NCBI RefSeq assembly: GCF_946478785.1
Contig: NZ_CAMLDD010000018.1
Location: 1 to 64,000, forward strand
Length of the DNA stretch: 64,000 nt
DNA from: an uncultured Flavobacterium sp.
Lineage (GTDB): Bacteria; Bacteroidota; Bacteroidia; Flavobacteriales; Flavobacteriaceae
Direction of reading: 5' to 3'
Of this stretch, positions 1 through 10,100 are shown piece by piece. A model generated the notes under the pieces. That model did not search any database. It saw only the letters and a program-made list of their open reading frames with translations, and was not told where the DNA came from. The position numbers and the translations under genes are program-made. The stretch's first letter is position 1. Each line of letters opens with the position of its first letter.

Positions 1-113
1 GCTCATTATTATCAAACTTAATTATAAATTTGTCTAAACATTTGGGTGCAGTCTATAATACTGTTTGATCTTTTTTTATAAATCAATTGATAATAAAACT
101 CTTTATACCATAA

Positions 114-848
114 TTATGTCTCCCGCTCAAATTCAAGTGTATAGGTAAAGCTATCTGCTTTATAATATCCAACATTCCATTCCAGAGGTCTGCTGCCTGG
201 ATCAAAAACAAATCTTTTGCGTTTTAATATGGGTTCTCCTGTTTTTATTTCTAATTTTTCAGCTAAAATTGTATCTGCGCTGATGGCACTAATCTCTTCT
301 TTAGACAGTTTAGCAATTGAGTTATAATCTTGTCCCAGTATTTCGTATAAAGGACGGGAAAAATCCTCATTACCTGTTAAGCCAATTCTTGGGTTAAAAT
401 AAGAGATAAAATAAACAAAAGGATATTCGGCTTTGCCTCTTAATCGTTCTAATTTTAAAACTTTTACATCTTCTTTGATGTCAAAAAACAAACACAGCTC
501 TTCAGTTGGTTTCACCCAGCTTAAATGCAATTCATAATTTTTAGTTGTAATGCCCAAAGCTTTCATTTCCTGAGAAAAACTCAACCAATTTTGTGCTTTT
601 GAAAAAATAGAAGTTTTTTGTGCAAATGTACCTACTCCTTTTTTTCTCACAAGCAATCCTTCATAAACCAATTTATTTATAGACTGGCGCAAAGTACTTC
701 TGGAGATGCCTAATTGTTTAGACAAATCCATTTCATTAGGTAATTTCACTCCTTTTTGGTACTGTTCAGACATAATTTCTATTCTTAATTGTTCTTCAAT
801 CTGAACATGAAGTGGAATAGGACTATTGTGATTTAATGTTATTTTCAT
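114..848 (-). CDS. GntR-family (HutC/UTRA) transcriptional regulator
   Basis: This is a 244-residue DNA-binding repressor or activator that senses a small effector, probably a sugar phosphate. Residues about 8-75 form the GntR winged helix-turn-helix (the stretch with PLHVQIEEQL, LGISRSTLRQSINKL and GVGTF). Residues about 90-240 look like a UTRA ligand-binding domain (LERLRG, then a final KRKRFVFDPGSRPLEWN-type strand). Length is normal for the HutC subfamily. It is transcribed away from the mannose-6-phosphate-isomerase-like gene and the MFS transporter. An 18-bp palindrome lies in the intergenic region (1052-1069), so local control of that sugar operon is the obvious inference. The effector cannot be read from sequence. 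Confidence 0.9.
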   Translation of the reverse strand: MKITLNHNSPIPLHVQIEEQLRIEIMSEQYQKGVKLPNEMDLSKQLGISRSTLRQSINKLVYEGLLVRKKGVGTFAQKTSIFSKAQNWLSFSQEMKALGITTKNYELHLSWVKPTEELCLFFDIKEDVKVLKLERLRGKAEYPFVYFISYFNPRIGLTGNEDFSRPLYEILGQDYNSIAKLSKEEISAISADTILAEKLEIKTGEPILKRKRFVFDPGSRPLEWNVGYYKADSFTYTLEFERET

Positions 849-1007
849 GCTTATTTATCAAATTCATTACGAATCATTCATTTTGTTAAACATCTAAAAT
901 CAATGTATTTAGACCTAAAATAGTAATGTCAATCAACGGTATAACCATTTTATTTTAATTGTGCTTTCAAAGTTAATTTATTTTTTTGACAAAAAGTAAC
1001 CATATGC

Positions 1008-1038
1008 TTTGTGGTATGATAACAAATTATTTACTTTG
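1008..1038 (+). promoter_or_regulatory. Putative Bacteroidota-type promoter of the isomerase-MFS operon
   Basis: A TTTG at 1008-1011 and a TTACTTTG at 1031-1038 are 19 bp apart. This resembles the Bacteroidota housekeeping promoter (TTTG, about 17-20 bp, TAnnTTTG). The palindrome at 1052-1069 follows directly, where it could block transcription initiation. The assignment rests on motif similarity only. Confidence 0.4.
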
Positions 1039-1051
1039 TTATTATTATATG

Positions 1052-1069
1052 TATGTACATATGTACATA
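1052..1069. promoter_or_regulatory. Putative GntR operator (18-bp perfect palindrome)
   Basis: TATGTACAT followed by ATGTACATA is a perfect inverted repeat with no spacer. It lies in the 353-bp region between the divergent GntR gene and the isomerase gene. HutC/GntR regulators typically bind short palindromes with TGTA/TACA arms, so this is the best operator candidate. Nothing else in 849-1201 is recognisable apart from the promoter-like element at 1008-1038. Confidence 0.55.
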
Positions 1070-1201
1070 ATATTTTTTTAGATAGCATAATTCAAAAAAA
1101 AGGAAATTAATAGAACTAAAATCACAGATGCAAACCATGGGACAAAGCTGTCATAATGGGAGCTGTCTTATATATAAGAAGAAACCTTTAAAAATCAAAA
1201 C

Positions 1202-2974
1202 TTGGGACAGAACAAAGAATGGCGTAAAACGCAGCAGTATTTAGCACCGGAAAAAAAAGCCAATAAAGAAATTGCATATGATGCTTATCCCTCATTTCCG
1301 ATTGGAAAGAACAAGATAAAAGCGGGCATAGAAGAATTCGCAACCTGGGCAGAACAACATAAGACTATTACAATTGATGGATATGTAGGTGTTTTTTGGA
1401 GGAATATTGTAGAAAGTTTGGGAGCTGAACTAAAAAAAAGAGGAAAAACTGTGAGATGGTTTCATGTAGATACCGCGATGAAGTCTTCTCATAAATTAGA
1501 TGATATGCTCATGCCTTACTTAGGAGGTGACGACCCTCTTTTTGGAAAAATTACGGATAAGAACTTAATAGATTGGTTTGATTCTGAAAAACTAAAACTA
1601 ATCAAACCTGATACTTCAGCAGATATAAATATTATATTGGGTTGTGGTGCTTCTTTGGCTCAATGGCAGGGGCCAATTGTTTATTTTGATTTGCCAAAAA
1701 ATGAGTTGCAATTTAGGGCCCGTGCCGGAATGGCAACCAATCTGGGATCTAAGAATAAAATTGACAATCGTAGAACATACAAACGTTTTTTCTTCGTTGA
1801 CTGGGTGGTTTTAAACAAACATAAAAACGAGATATTACCTCATATCGACCTTATCGTAGATGAGCAAAGACCACACAATTACTTGTTCATGACCGGTGAC
1901 GAACTTCGATCAGGACTTAGTCAAATGGCAAAAAATGTTTTTAGGCCAAGACCTTGGTTCGAGCCGGGAGCCTGGGGAGGTACGTGGATGAAAGAACAAA
2001 TGGAGGGACTAAACAAAGAGGTAGAAAATTTAGCATGGTCATTTGAACTTATGGTCTTGGAGAATGGGATAATGTTTGAAAGTGACCATTATCTATTAGA
2101 GGTTTCTTTTGACTTTTTGATGTTTAATAATTATCAGGAAGTGCTGGGAGACTGTGCAGAAAAATTTAAATATGACTTTCCAATTCGGTTTGATTTTCTG
2201 GATACATTTGATGGAGGAAACCTTTCGATTCAATGTCATCCAACCCCGGAATATATCAAAGAGAATTTTGGAATGCCATTCACACAAGATGAAACCTATT
2301 ACATTTTGGATTGCAAGGACGAGCCATTAGTATACTTAGGATTTCAGGATGGTGTAGAACCTGAAGAATTTCACGAAGCATTGATACAAAGCCAAAAAGA
2401 GGTGAAAGAATTAGATGTAGATAAATACATTCAAAAATTTACAGCAAAAAAACATGACCTTTTTTTAATACCCAATGGCACCATTCATGCTTCGGGAAGC
2501 AACAATCTCGTTCTGGAAATCAGTAGTGCTCCGTATATTTTTACTTTTAAAATGTATGATTGGCTGCGCGTGGATTTAGATGGAAAGCCCCGACCAATAA
2601 ATATTGAACATGGCATGAGAAATTTAAATTTTGAAAGAAAAGGAGATTCCGTTGTTCCGGAATTGATTTCAGCCCCTTATGTCATTAGGCAGACAGAAGA
2701 GTACAAATTGGAACATTTACCAACACATCCAGAGCACTTTTATGATGTACGCCGATATACATTGAATAATAAAATTCATATGACGACTAATAACAAATGC
2801 CATGTCTGGATGCTTATCGAAGGAACTTCTGTAATTATAGAAACTAAAAACGGAATCAGGCAGCGTTTTAATTATGCTGAAACATTTGTGGTTCCTGCTT
2901 CTGCAGAAAGTTACACTATATATAATCAAAACCCAGATAACAAAACCTTATTGATACAGGCTTTTGTAAAATAA
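1202..2974 (+). CDS. Class I mannose-6-phosphate-isomerase-like protein with N-terminal extra domain
   Basis: This 590-residue cytoplasmic protein probably interconverts mannose 6-phosphate and fructose 6-phosphate, or acts on a related sugar. The C-terminal half is a cupin-type isomerase. The likely zinc ligands are Q344 and H346 (IQCHPTPEY), E364 (DETYYILD) and H429 (PNGTIHASG). Residues 1-250 resemble a P-loop kinase fold whose Walker A motif is not recognisable. The total is about twice the length of a simple ManA, an architecture I recall from other Bacteroidota and Firmicutes. A stop codon at 1175-1177 and the first in-frame ATG only at residue 93 point to a TTG start at 1202. The MFS gene follows after 117 bp, so the pair looks like one operon under the divergent GntR regulator. 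Confidence 0.75.
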   Translation: MGQNKEWRKTQQYLAPEKKANKEIAYDAYPSFPIGKNKIKAGIEEFATWAEQHKTITIDGYVGVFWRNIVESLGAELKKRGKTVRWFHVDTAMKSSHKLDDMLMPYLGGDDPLFGKITDKNLIDWFDSEKLKLIKPDTSADINIILGCGASLAQWQGPIVYFDLPKNELQFRARAGMATNLGSKNKIDNRRTYKRFFFVDWVVLNKHKNEILPHIDLIVDEQRPHNYLFMTGDELRSGLSQMAKNVFRPRPWFEPGAWGGTWMKEQMEGLNKEVENLAWSFELMVLENGIMFESDHYLLEVSFDFLMFNNYQEVLGDCAEKFKYDFPIRFDFLDTFDGGNLSIQCHPTPEYIKENFGMPFTQDETYYILDCKDEPLVYLGFQDGVEPEEFHEALIQSQKEVKELDVDKYIQKFTAKKHDLFLIPNGTIHASGSNNLVLEISSAPYIFTFKMYDWLRVDLDGKPRPINIEHGMRNLNFERKGDSVVPELISAPYVIRQTEEYKLEHLPTHPEHFYDVRRYTLNNKIHMTTNNKCHVWMLIEGTSVIIETKNGIRQRFNYAETFVVPASAESYTIYNQNPDNKTLLIQAFVK

Positions 2975-3091
2975 AACCCTTTACTAAAAAGGCTGTGGAT
3001 ATTAAAAAACAAAAATTCATAAAAATGGTTAGGTGAGCCGAGCCAAAAAATGGTCTAATTAATTTTCTAACAAAATTTTTATTGATAAATC

Positions 3092-4258
3092 ATGCAAAAA
3101 GAGCAAACTAATTTAAAACTTCTGCCCATTCTATTGGGATTTTTCATCATGGGATTTTGCGACTTAGTAGGTATTTCAGTTACCTACGCACAATCTCAGT
3201 TTAATTGGAGCGAGACACAGGCCGGTTTTTTGCCTTCTATGGTTTTTTTATGGTTCTTCATATTGTCAATTCCGGCAGCAATGGCAATGGACAAATACGG
3301 AAGAAAGAATATGGTTTCACTTGGATTATTTGTTACACTGGCAGCTACTTTTATCCCTATTGTTTCGTTTAATGAAACAAGCTGTTATATGACATTTATT
3401 TTACTTGGAGTCGGTAATACTATTTTACAAGTATCCCTAAACCCATTACTCACTAATATTGTACATGGTTCAAAATTAACCAGCTATATTACTGGTGGGC
3501 AATTTATAAAAGCAATATCATCCTTTGTTGGCCCGTTATTAGTTGGTTATTTTTCTCTAAAGTATGGTTCCTGGGAGAAGAGTTTTTACGTTTACACTCT
3601 AATTACCTTCATTTCACTCATCTGGTTATTTTTTACAAAGATAGAAGAGGGAGTAACTGAAAAGAAAAGGGCCAGCTTTTCTAAGACAATCAGCTTGTTA
3701 AAAGATAGAAATATTTTACTTTCATTCCTTGGGATTTTGTGTATTGTGGGTCTGGATGTAGGTATGAATATAGTAACTCCAAAATTACTGATAGAAAGAG
3801 CTGGTTTACCGAAAGAAGCTGCTACATATGGTTCAAGCTGGTATTTTGCTGCCCGTACAATTGGTACAGTCTTCGGTATATTTTTATTAAGAAGATTTTC
3901 TGAAAAAATATTTTTTAAGATCAATATGACAGTGGTTCTTCTGGCATTAGTGTCCTTGTTTTTTGCTGAAAACCAATCTCTTATTCTGGCACTGGTCTGT
4001 ATAATTGCCTTTGGATCGTCTAGTATTTTTGCTGTAATCTATACACTGGCTATAAAATCACAACCAGCATTGACCAATGAAATATCCGGACTAATGGTTA
4101 CCGGGGTGGCAGGAGGAGCTATATTTCCGCCTGTAATGGGATTTGCTACAGATTATATAGGATCTCAGCATGGCGCTGTAGGAATTATTATTCTGTGCGC
4201 CATTTTTCTTGTTTACTGTTCATTTAAGCTAAATAATGATGTCGTATTACAGAAGTAA
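3092..4258 (+). CDS. MFS sugar transporter
   Basis: This 388-residue protein has about 12 hydrophobic segments and the major facilitator signature after segment 2 (AMAMDKYGRKNMVSLG, a variant of the D-x-x-GRR/K loop). It probably imports a monosaccharide in symport with protons, in the inner membrane, like the FucP/GlcP-type carriers common in Bacteroidota. It follows the isomerase-like gene and shares its likely GntR control, so the substrate is probably the sugar that the isomerase handles after phosphorylation. No sugar kinase is present in this operon. The substrate cannot be predicted further. Confidence 0.85.
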   Translation: MQKEQTNLKLLPILLGFFIMGFCDLVGISVTYAQSQFNWSETQAGFLPSMVFLWFFILSIPAAMAMDKYGRKNMVSLGLFVTLAATFIPIVSFNETSCYMTFILLGVGNTILQVSLNPLLTNIVHGSKLTSYITGGQFIKAISSFVGPLLVGYFSLKYGSWEKSFYVYTLITFISLIWLFFTKIEEGVTEKKRASFSKTISLLKDRNILLSFLGILCIVGLDVGMNIVTPKLLIERAGLPKEAATYGSSWYFAARTIGTVFGIFLLRRFSEKIFFKINMTVVLLALVSLFFAENQSLILALVCIIAFGSSSIFAVIYTLAIKSQPALTNEISGLMVTGVAGGAIFPPVMGFATDYIGSQHGAVGIIILCAIFLVYCSFKLNNDVVLQK

Positions 4259-4361
4259 TCGTAGTAGATTTAGTGTTTTTTAAATTAATAAATAAAGAGT
4301 TACATCTTAAAAATAAGTCGTTAACTCTCTTAACCTGCTATATAAGTTTAGGTGAAATTCT

Positions 4362-4401
4362 ATAGCACATTTGATTTGAAAACCAAATGTGCTATTGTTT
4401 T
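4362..4401 (+). terminator. Rho-independent terminator after the MFS gene
   Basis: Arms ATAGCACATTTG (4362-4373) and CAAATGTGCTAT (4384-4395) are exact complements around a 10-nt loop and are followed by TGTTTTTA. It closes the isomerase-MFS operon about 100 bp past its stop codon. Confidence 0.8.
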
Positions 4402-4979
4402 TAGATGCAATAAATGTTTTTTAGGAAATTCACATCATTCCTTGTTGAGGATGATAGTCCTACCACTGTTAAAATATAGAATGCTAGTAACTGTATAAAA
4501 GTACACATGCCCGTTGTACTGGAGAGCAAATAGCAATATTGATGTTAATTTGGTTTATTTTGCTTATTGAATAAAAATAATTATATTTTTTTAAGCATTA
4601 CATTTTTTTATCCTTAAAAAAATGTCAAATTACCATTATGACCTCCTTTTTTTTCCAATTTCCCCCTGCTTAAATATGTAAGATAGGCATTACTTTGTAT
4701 TACTGTCAACAAGAAAACAGCTTCGCTTTACAATAATTGTTTTCATGATATGTAGCTATAAACAAGTTGTGTTTTATTGTCTTTGCTTATAAGCCTTTTA
4801 CTTGCTGCGAGAGAATCTGCATATTTTTATTAACTAAAAAACCAAACAAACTATGAACAGGCCTTACGATTAATGGTAATAATGCATTTATTCGAACTAT
4901 AGAAATAGAATGCAGGTATTCCATAATAATTGGAATAGATTCAAAATATTAATTAATAATTTAAACAAAATTTAGATCA
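4402..4979. other. Intergenic region without recognisable genes
   Basis: About 580 bp of AT-rich sequence upstream of the GH5 gene. It must carry the GH5 promoter, but I could not single out a convincing element. The TGTAAC direct-repeat module found before the xylan operons is absent here. Confidence 0.5.
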
Positions 4980-6032
4980 ATGAAAAAAAGATATTTGCTT
5001 GTGCTATGCATTATTATATGTGCATGTTCAAAAGATGAAGTTGCTGAAGTTAGTAATGCAAGTCAAACAGAAAAAGAATCCGGAATTGAAAATGTAGTGA
5101 AAAATAATACTGCAAGAGTTGGGGCGGCATCGATTGCGGGACTCAATTGGGCAGACGGTAGAGACAATTTTGTAGATGGCTGGGTTATCCCATCAGGTTT
5201 AGCAGCAGGGGATAATTATAATACCGTTGCAGCCAAAACAGATGCAATATTAAACGGCTTTACAGGTAAAATAAGCGGAGTTAATACTATACGCATTCCA
5301 ATTAATCCACCTTCTGTTGGTGAGAGCTGGTGGGGTAGTTATCAAGGAGTAATAGATAAGGCGACCAGTAAAGGCTGGAAAGTAATTATTGCCTGTTGGG
5401 AATCTTCGTCATCAAAAGATGGTAAAATTGACAATACAGCTGCTTTTTGGAGTATGTGGACCACCGTTGTAAATAAATACCAAGGTAATGGGAATGTCTA
5501 TTTTGAGCCATTCAATGAGCCTCATGGATATACTTTGGCTCAGTTAACGACTATTTATGCTCAGTTTCTTTCCACTTACCCAAATATTCCCAGAGCAAGA
5601 ATAATTCTGGGCGGAACAGGATATTCTGAAAATGTTACCGGAGTTGGGGCAGATACTCGTTTTAACGGATGCTTATTAGGATTACATAATTATGCTTTTT
5701 GGGCGACAAGATCAGTTACTCAATGGAGAGCAGATTGGCGTAGCAGAGTAGGAAGTTATGCTAGCCGAACAGTAATTACTGAATTTGGTGCCGGAATGAA
5801 CTCTGGTAAAGATTATCAAAACGGAAATCAGTCTGACAATGAAATTGCTTACATAGTAGCCACCAGTGATGTATGCAGAACAGATAAAATTGCCAGTGTT
5901 TATTGGCCTGGTTTGAGAGACGGAGATTCTTATAGCCTGTTTACAAGAGGTGGGAGCGGAACGAATATTACAATTAACACAGTTAATAGTTCTGGTGTAT
6001 TCCGTGTAAGATATGGCTGGGGAGAGAATTAA
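4980..6032 (+). CDS. Glycoside hydrolase family 5 lipoprotein (endoglycanase)
   Basis: This 350-residue secreted lipoprotein has a lipobox ending at C16 (IICAC) and a short linker before a single (beta/alpha)8 GH5 domain from about residue 50. The acid/base is E180 in FEPFNEP and the nucleophile is E268 in VITEFG. H237 in LHNYAF is the usual conserved histidine. Family 5 members of this type hydrolyse beta-glucan, mannan or xylan backbones; the exact substrate is not evident. It stands alone, with a strong terminator behind it, and is separated from the xylan locus by the NACHT gene. Confidence 0.85.
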   Translation: MKKRYLLVLCIIICACSKDEVAEVSNASQTEKESGIENVVKNNTARVGAASIAGLNWADGRDNFVDGWVIPSGLAAGDNYNTVAAKTDAILNGFTGKISGVNTIRIPINPPSVGESWWGSYQGVIDKATSKGWKVIIACWESSSSKDGKIDNTAAFWSMWTTVVNKYQGNGNVYFEPFNEPHGYTLAQLTTIYAQFLSTYPNIPRARIILGGTGYSENVTGVGADTRFNGCLLGLHNYAFWATRSVTQWRADWRSRVGSYASRTVITEFGAGMNSGKDYQNGNQSDNEIAYIVATSDVCRTDKIASVYWPGLRDGDSYSLFTRGGSGTNITINTVNSSGVFRVRYGWGEN

Positions 6033-6143
6033 ATTATTATATTATTATACAAGTCAATGCCATACAATTTTGGGTAGTGTTTCAGATTGTTTTTGTATAA
6101 TAAACCCAAGTATCTGAAAAAAAATATAATTTTTTGAATGTGA

Positions 6144-6178
6144 AAGAGACGACCTGCTGGTCGTCTCTTCTATTTTTA
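6144..6178 (+). terminator. Rho-independent terminator after GH5
   Basis: Perfect 11-bp arms AAGAGACGACC (6144-6154) and GGTCGTCTCTT (6159-6169) enclose a TGCT loop and are followed by CTATTTTTA. It lies 110 bp past the GH5 stop codon. Confidence 0.85.
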
Positions 6179-6326
6179 GAATTAAAGTTCTTAAATGTTT
6201 TTAAAATAGTTTCCTTATCATGTACACTCAGAAAAATTGATGTTTTTGTATGAAAAAGTTATAACTCCAAGTTCAATTACATAATTTTGTGCTGCATAAG
6301 GCAATTAGCTTCTTAATAGTATACTA

Positions 6327-7025
6327 ATGAACAATATATTTTCTGACAACAGCCAAATTGGAATGGTATCTAATTTCTCTGAGCTTGTACATACCGACTT
6401 CAAGGGAGAAATGAATGCACTATGCTGGCACAGAAATCTGGATGGCGATTTTAGCGATATTGTAGCCCAGTTATCTATAAAAGAAAATATAACGGAAGTT
6501 TATCCCGAAGATCTAATCGCACTTCAACTATCTGCAAAAGGAAATATCGCACGGGAAATAATCTTAAATGATTTACAATTATTAACTGATTTTGGAGCTT
6601 CGCCGGCTCTTAATTTACTAAAGTGTTATGAGCGTGATGATGAATTTGATTTCATATCCACTGATGTTTATTCGTTTCATGTGGATCGTTCGCCCATTGC
6701 AACAGATACTTTTTTATGTACCTATCACGGAGCCGCAAGTGATATTATTTCTAATTCGCAGGCAGAACAAAAAATTCTAATTCCAGAAATCAGAACAAAG
6801 CTAAAAGAGCTGTACGATGGACCATCAGAAGAATTCGAAAATTTTTTGAAGGAAAATTATTTTGATTTGCATTATCAGCTACATGCGGATGTAAAACCTA
6901 TTAATTTAGGGGTAGGACATCTTTGGCGACTGGCCGTAGATCATCCAGAACAACAAGTGCTGCCTTGTATTCACAGAGCACCAATAGAAAATGAAGGGGA
7001 ATATCGTTTGTTGTTGATTTGTTAG
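6327..7025 (+). CDS. DUF1826 domain protein
   Basis: This 232-residue soluble protein has no signal peptide. The C-terminal part carries the hallmark I associate with DUF1826: FHVDRSPIATDTFLCTYHG in the middle and CIHRAP...EYRLLLIC at the end, where family members usually read HRSPP...RLLLTLD. The biochemical function of the family is unknown; members are often found near zinc-homeostasis genes, but no such gene is here. The conserved His-x-Asp and late His suggest metal binding (inference). It starts 294 bp after GH5, beyond a terminator, so it has its own promoter. It converges with the NACHT gene, leaving 85 bp between the stop codons. Confidence 0.65.
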   Translation: MNNIFSDNSQIGMVSNFSELVHTDFKGEMNALCWHRNLDGDFSDIVAQLSIKENITEVYPEDLIALQLSAKGNIAREIILNDLQLLTDFGASPALNLLKCYERDDEFDFISTDVYSFHVDRSPIATDTFLCTYHGAASDIISNSQAEQKILIPEIRTKLKELYDGPSEEFENFLKENYFDLHYQLHADVKPINLGVGHLWRLAVDHPEQQVLPCIHRAPIENEGEYRLLLIC

Positions 7026-7110
7026 TGATTTATGTGATATTTCCTAAAAAAAACTTCAAGTTTGAATGAATGCAAATTATTAATTTGCATTATAATTAAG
7101 AATAGTTTTT

Positions 7111-10100
7111 CTATTTTACAATTTCTTCTACTTTTTGTAATGCTTCACTGAAAGTAAGTGCTTTTGATTGTGAATGTATGTAGCTTATTTTTGATTTATC
7201 TATCAAGTGATTTATATGAAATAATTCATTATCTAAATTTTGTTTTTGATATTGAATTTTAATTTTGTTTAATTCAACCTGCGTTAAATCATAATTTTCT
7301 TTATTTTTAGATAAATTTGAGACATAAGCTGGCATAAAGTTCCCTAATCCACTAAGTCCTAATCCTTCTGAATCCCCTGTATAAATTTTATCAAATAAAG
7401 TTTTTAAAATACTAAAGTCTTCTACGATATTATAATTAGAATAGGAAATCTGACTTAATGAAGGCAATTTATCTTTGCTTAAGAATTCAGAAACATATTT
7501 TATTGCTGATACTGAATTTAGTTCAAATAATATTGATAAAGCAGTGGAACTATAATAATTCTTTTCATCTTCAATTTCTGTATCAAGATATTCTACAGCT
7601 TTCTGGGTACAGAAATCTCGTTCAATTTTTAAATCCATTAAAATTTTAAGCGATGACCAGCATTTGTGGTTTGTAACTTCCAAACAGAGATTTTTTAATA
7701 GTTGAACATCTTCTGTAAGATTTATATATTGCTCAAGTTTCTTTTCAATATTATAATTATAACTAGGCAATAAGAAATATTCCCTGATTTTCGAAAACGC
7801 TGTGTTTAAGTTATTGTCAAGTGCATATTGAATATGAATATTTAAAGGCAGAAAAACCAAGTTTTTTGTATTAATATTTTCTATTATTCTGTGGTTAAAA
7901 AGTAAGTCATTATTAATTTTAAGTCTCAGCCATTGAAGTTTATTACCACCTTCGTTTGAATTATTTACATCAACGAATTCAATACAATTTAAAAGAAATT
8001 CCTTAGGCAGGTCAAAATTAAACTTTATAATGAAGAACAATATTGTTTTCAGTTTACCATAATCCTCAAGAATACCATATCGGTCGGAAGTGACATATCG
8101 TATGACCCTGTCAAAACGGATTTCATTTGATACTTTTTGACACCATTGATTTAGTTTTTTTTGTTGTTCACTGCTGATTACTAAATTATTATAAGTATCA
8201 TTTGATGAATTAATCTGTGATTTGATTTCATTTATTAATATAAAATCATCTTTTAGGATATATTCTATATCCTTCAGTTTTACATTAGTGTTTTGTTGAT
8301 GAATTATTCTTCTTATGAAGGATATTATAATGTTTATTTTATTGCCATGACCATTTTTTAGATACCAATCCTTTTCAATTTTTCTAATCATCTCAGAACT
8401 TATTGATGGTCCATATTCTTCAAAAAAAGATTTTAGCCTTGAGAGCAATTCGGTTTTATGAAATAATAAATCAAAATTTTGCTGCGGCAAATTCTTTAAT
8501 TTTGTAACTAGTTCTTTGTGTTCTTTTTCAGATAAAAGAGGTTCGTTAAACTTAAATCCTTTCTCAAGTATAGAATTGTTAAAATGCTCGGCAACATTTC
8601 TTTTTCCGTAATTTGCTATTACATTTCTGTAATAATCAAGATTAGTGACTTCCATTGAACCATCAGTAAATTTATTGATAATTAATTCAATAGTATTCTC
8701 ATCTGAAATGGAGGCTAAAAAATAACCAACCTTGTCAAATGAAGAGTTACTGATTAAGTAATCAAAAGCTTCTAACTGACTGCTGGGCTTTAATTTTAGA
8801 ATTAAAGTTTTTAAAGCATCTTCTCTTAGGTAAAATGCTTTTTTTTCAATAAATGAAGAAAGAAGTTCAGTAAGAAAATATTTTTCCCTGTCTTCAAAAT
8901 AAAGACATCTATTTATTAATTTTTCAATAAAATCATTACTGCTGTAGTCATCTTTTTCATCATCAAAATAATATTTAGCCAAAGTGATAAAATGAGATGA
9001 TTTTTCTAATCTCAGGATTAATTCTTCAAGAATCCAGCTTGTCCCTCTTATTACTTCATCTTTGACGGTTCTTTCAATATATCCTTTGTCTCTTAGAAAT
9101 TCGTCCTTGATAAACCAAAAGAAATTATCAATTTCTTTATTGTATTCAATTAAAGAAAGCAGCGATCGATTGAGCTGTTTATTTGTCTCATCTTTAAATA
9201 GTTCAAAAATGTCTTTTAAATACTGAGCATCTTCATCGCATAGTTTATGATCAGCAATACAATCTAGTACGTGGGACTTAACCATCTCTGAGTTTTTCGG
9301 GCTGGATAAAAAGTTAAAAAAGAGAACTTTAAGACTATCTTTTTTGTTTTCGGGAATTGTAAAATAACTTAAAAGTTCTAGTGCTGAAATGATTACCCTA
9401 AAATGATTGTTATTATCATTTATGAATGTAACTAGATAGTCAAAATTATCTTCGCAATCTCCAAATTCTGCAATTTCTTTGACAGAAAAAGTTCCGGATG
9501 AGATCCAAAAAGTTTTTTCAATACACTCAGATTTAAAATAATTCTGAAAAACCTTAACTCTGAAATTTACGGTTCTGCTTTTATCAGCCTTTATAAGTAA
9601 TTCTGGATTGTTTATAGTAAGCCATTGGATTAATAAATTGTATTTGTCATCTTCCAAAATATTAATTAAAAAGGTAATTGTATTAAATAACGTAGGATGC
9701 GTCTTATCAATTCCTTGAATCGAAATAAAATTTAAGATCTGCTCAAAATTTAATTCACTGATGGCTGCTGCAGCAAAATACTCCTGATAATTCTTATGAA
9801 TAAATTTAAAACTGGTTTTATCAAATGATTTTTCTACTAAACTCAGTTTTGTTAATTTTTTATATTTAATCCCAAAAAGATCTTTAAGCTCTTTTTTATC
9901 AACACTCGTCTGTTTTGTCAGTTCTAAAACAAGGGATAAAATTTTATATGCTTCCAAATCTTCATGAGCCAGTTCTTCTTTGATATCATCATAAATACTA
10001 GAAGGTGAGATGGGTAATTTTTTATGGTTTTCATAATATTTACCAAATCTATTGAGCATGAATGGATCTTGAAGTATATCCTTAAAATTGCTGCTGTTAA

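Noticed and set aside
1138..1245. ATG at 1138 as start of the isomerase-like gene
   Set aside because: It is out of frame with the gene and its frame ends after about 35 codons; a stop at 1175-1177 in the gene's own frame leaves TTG 1202 as the first plausible start.
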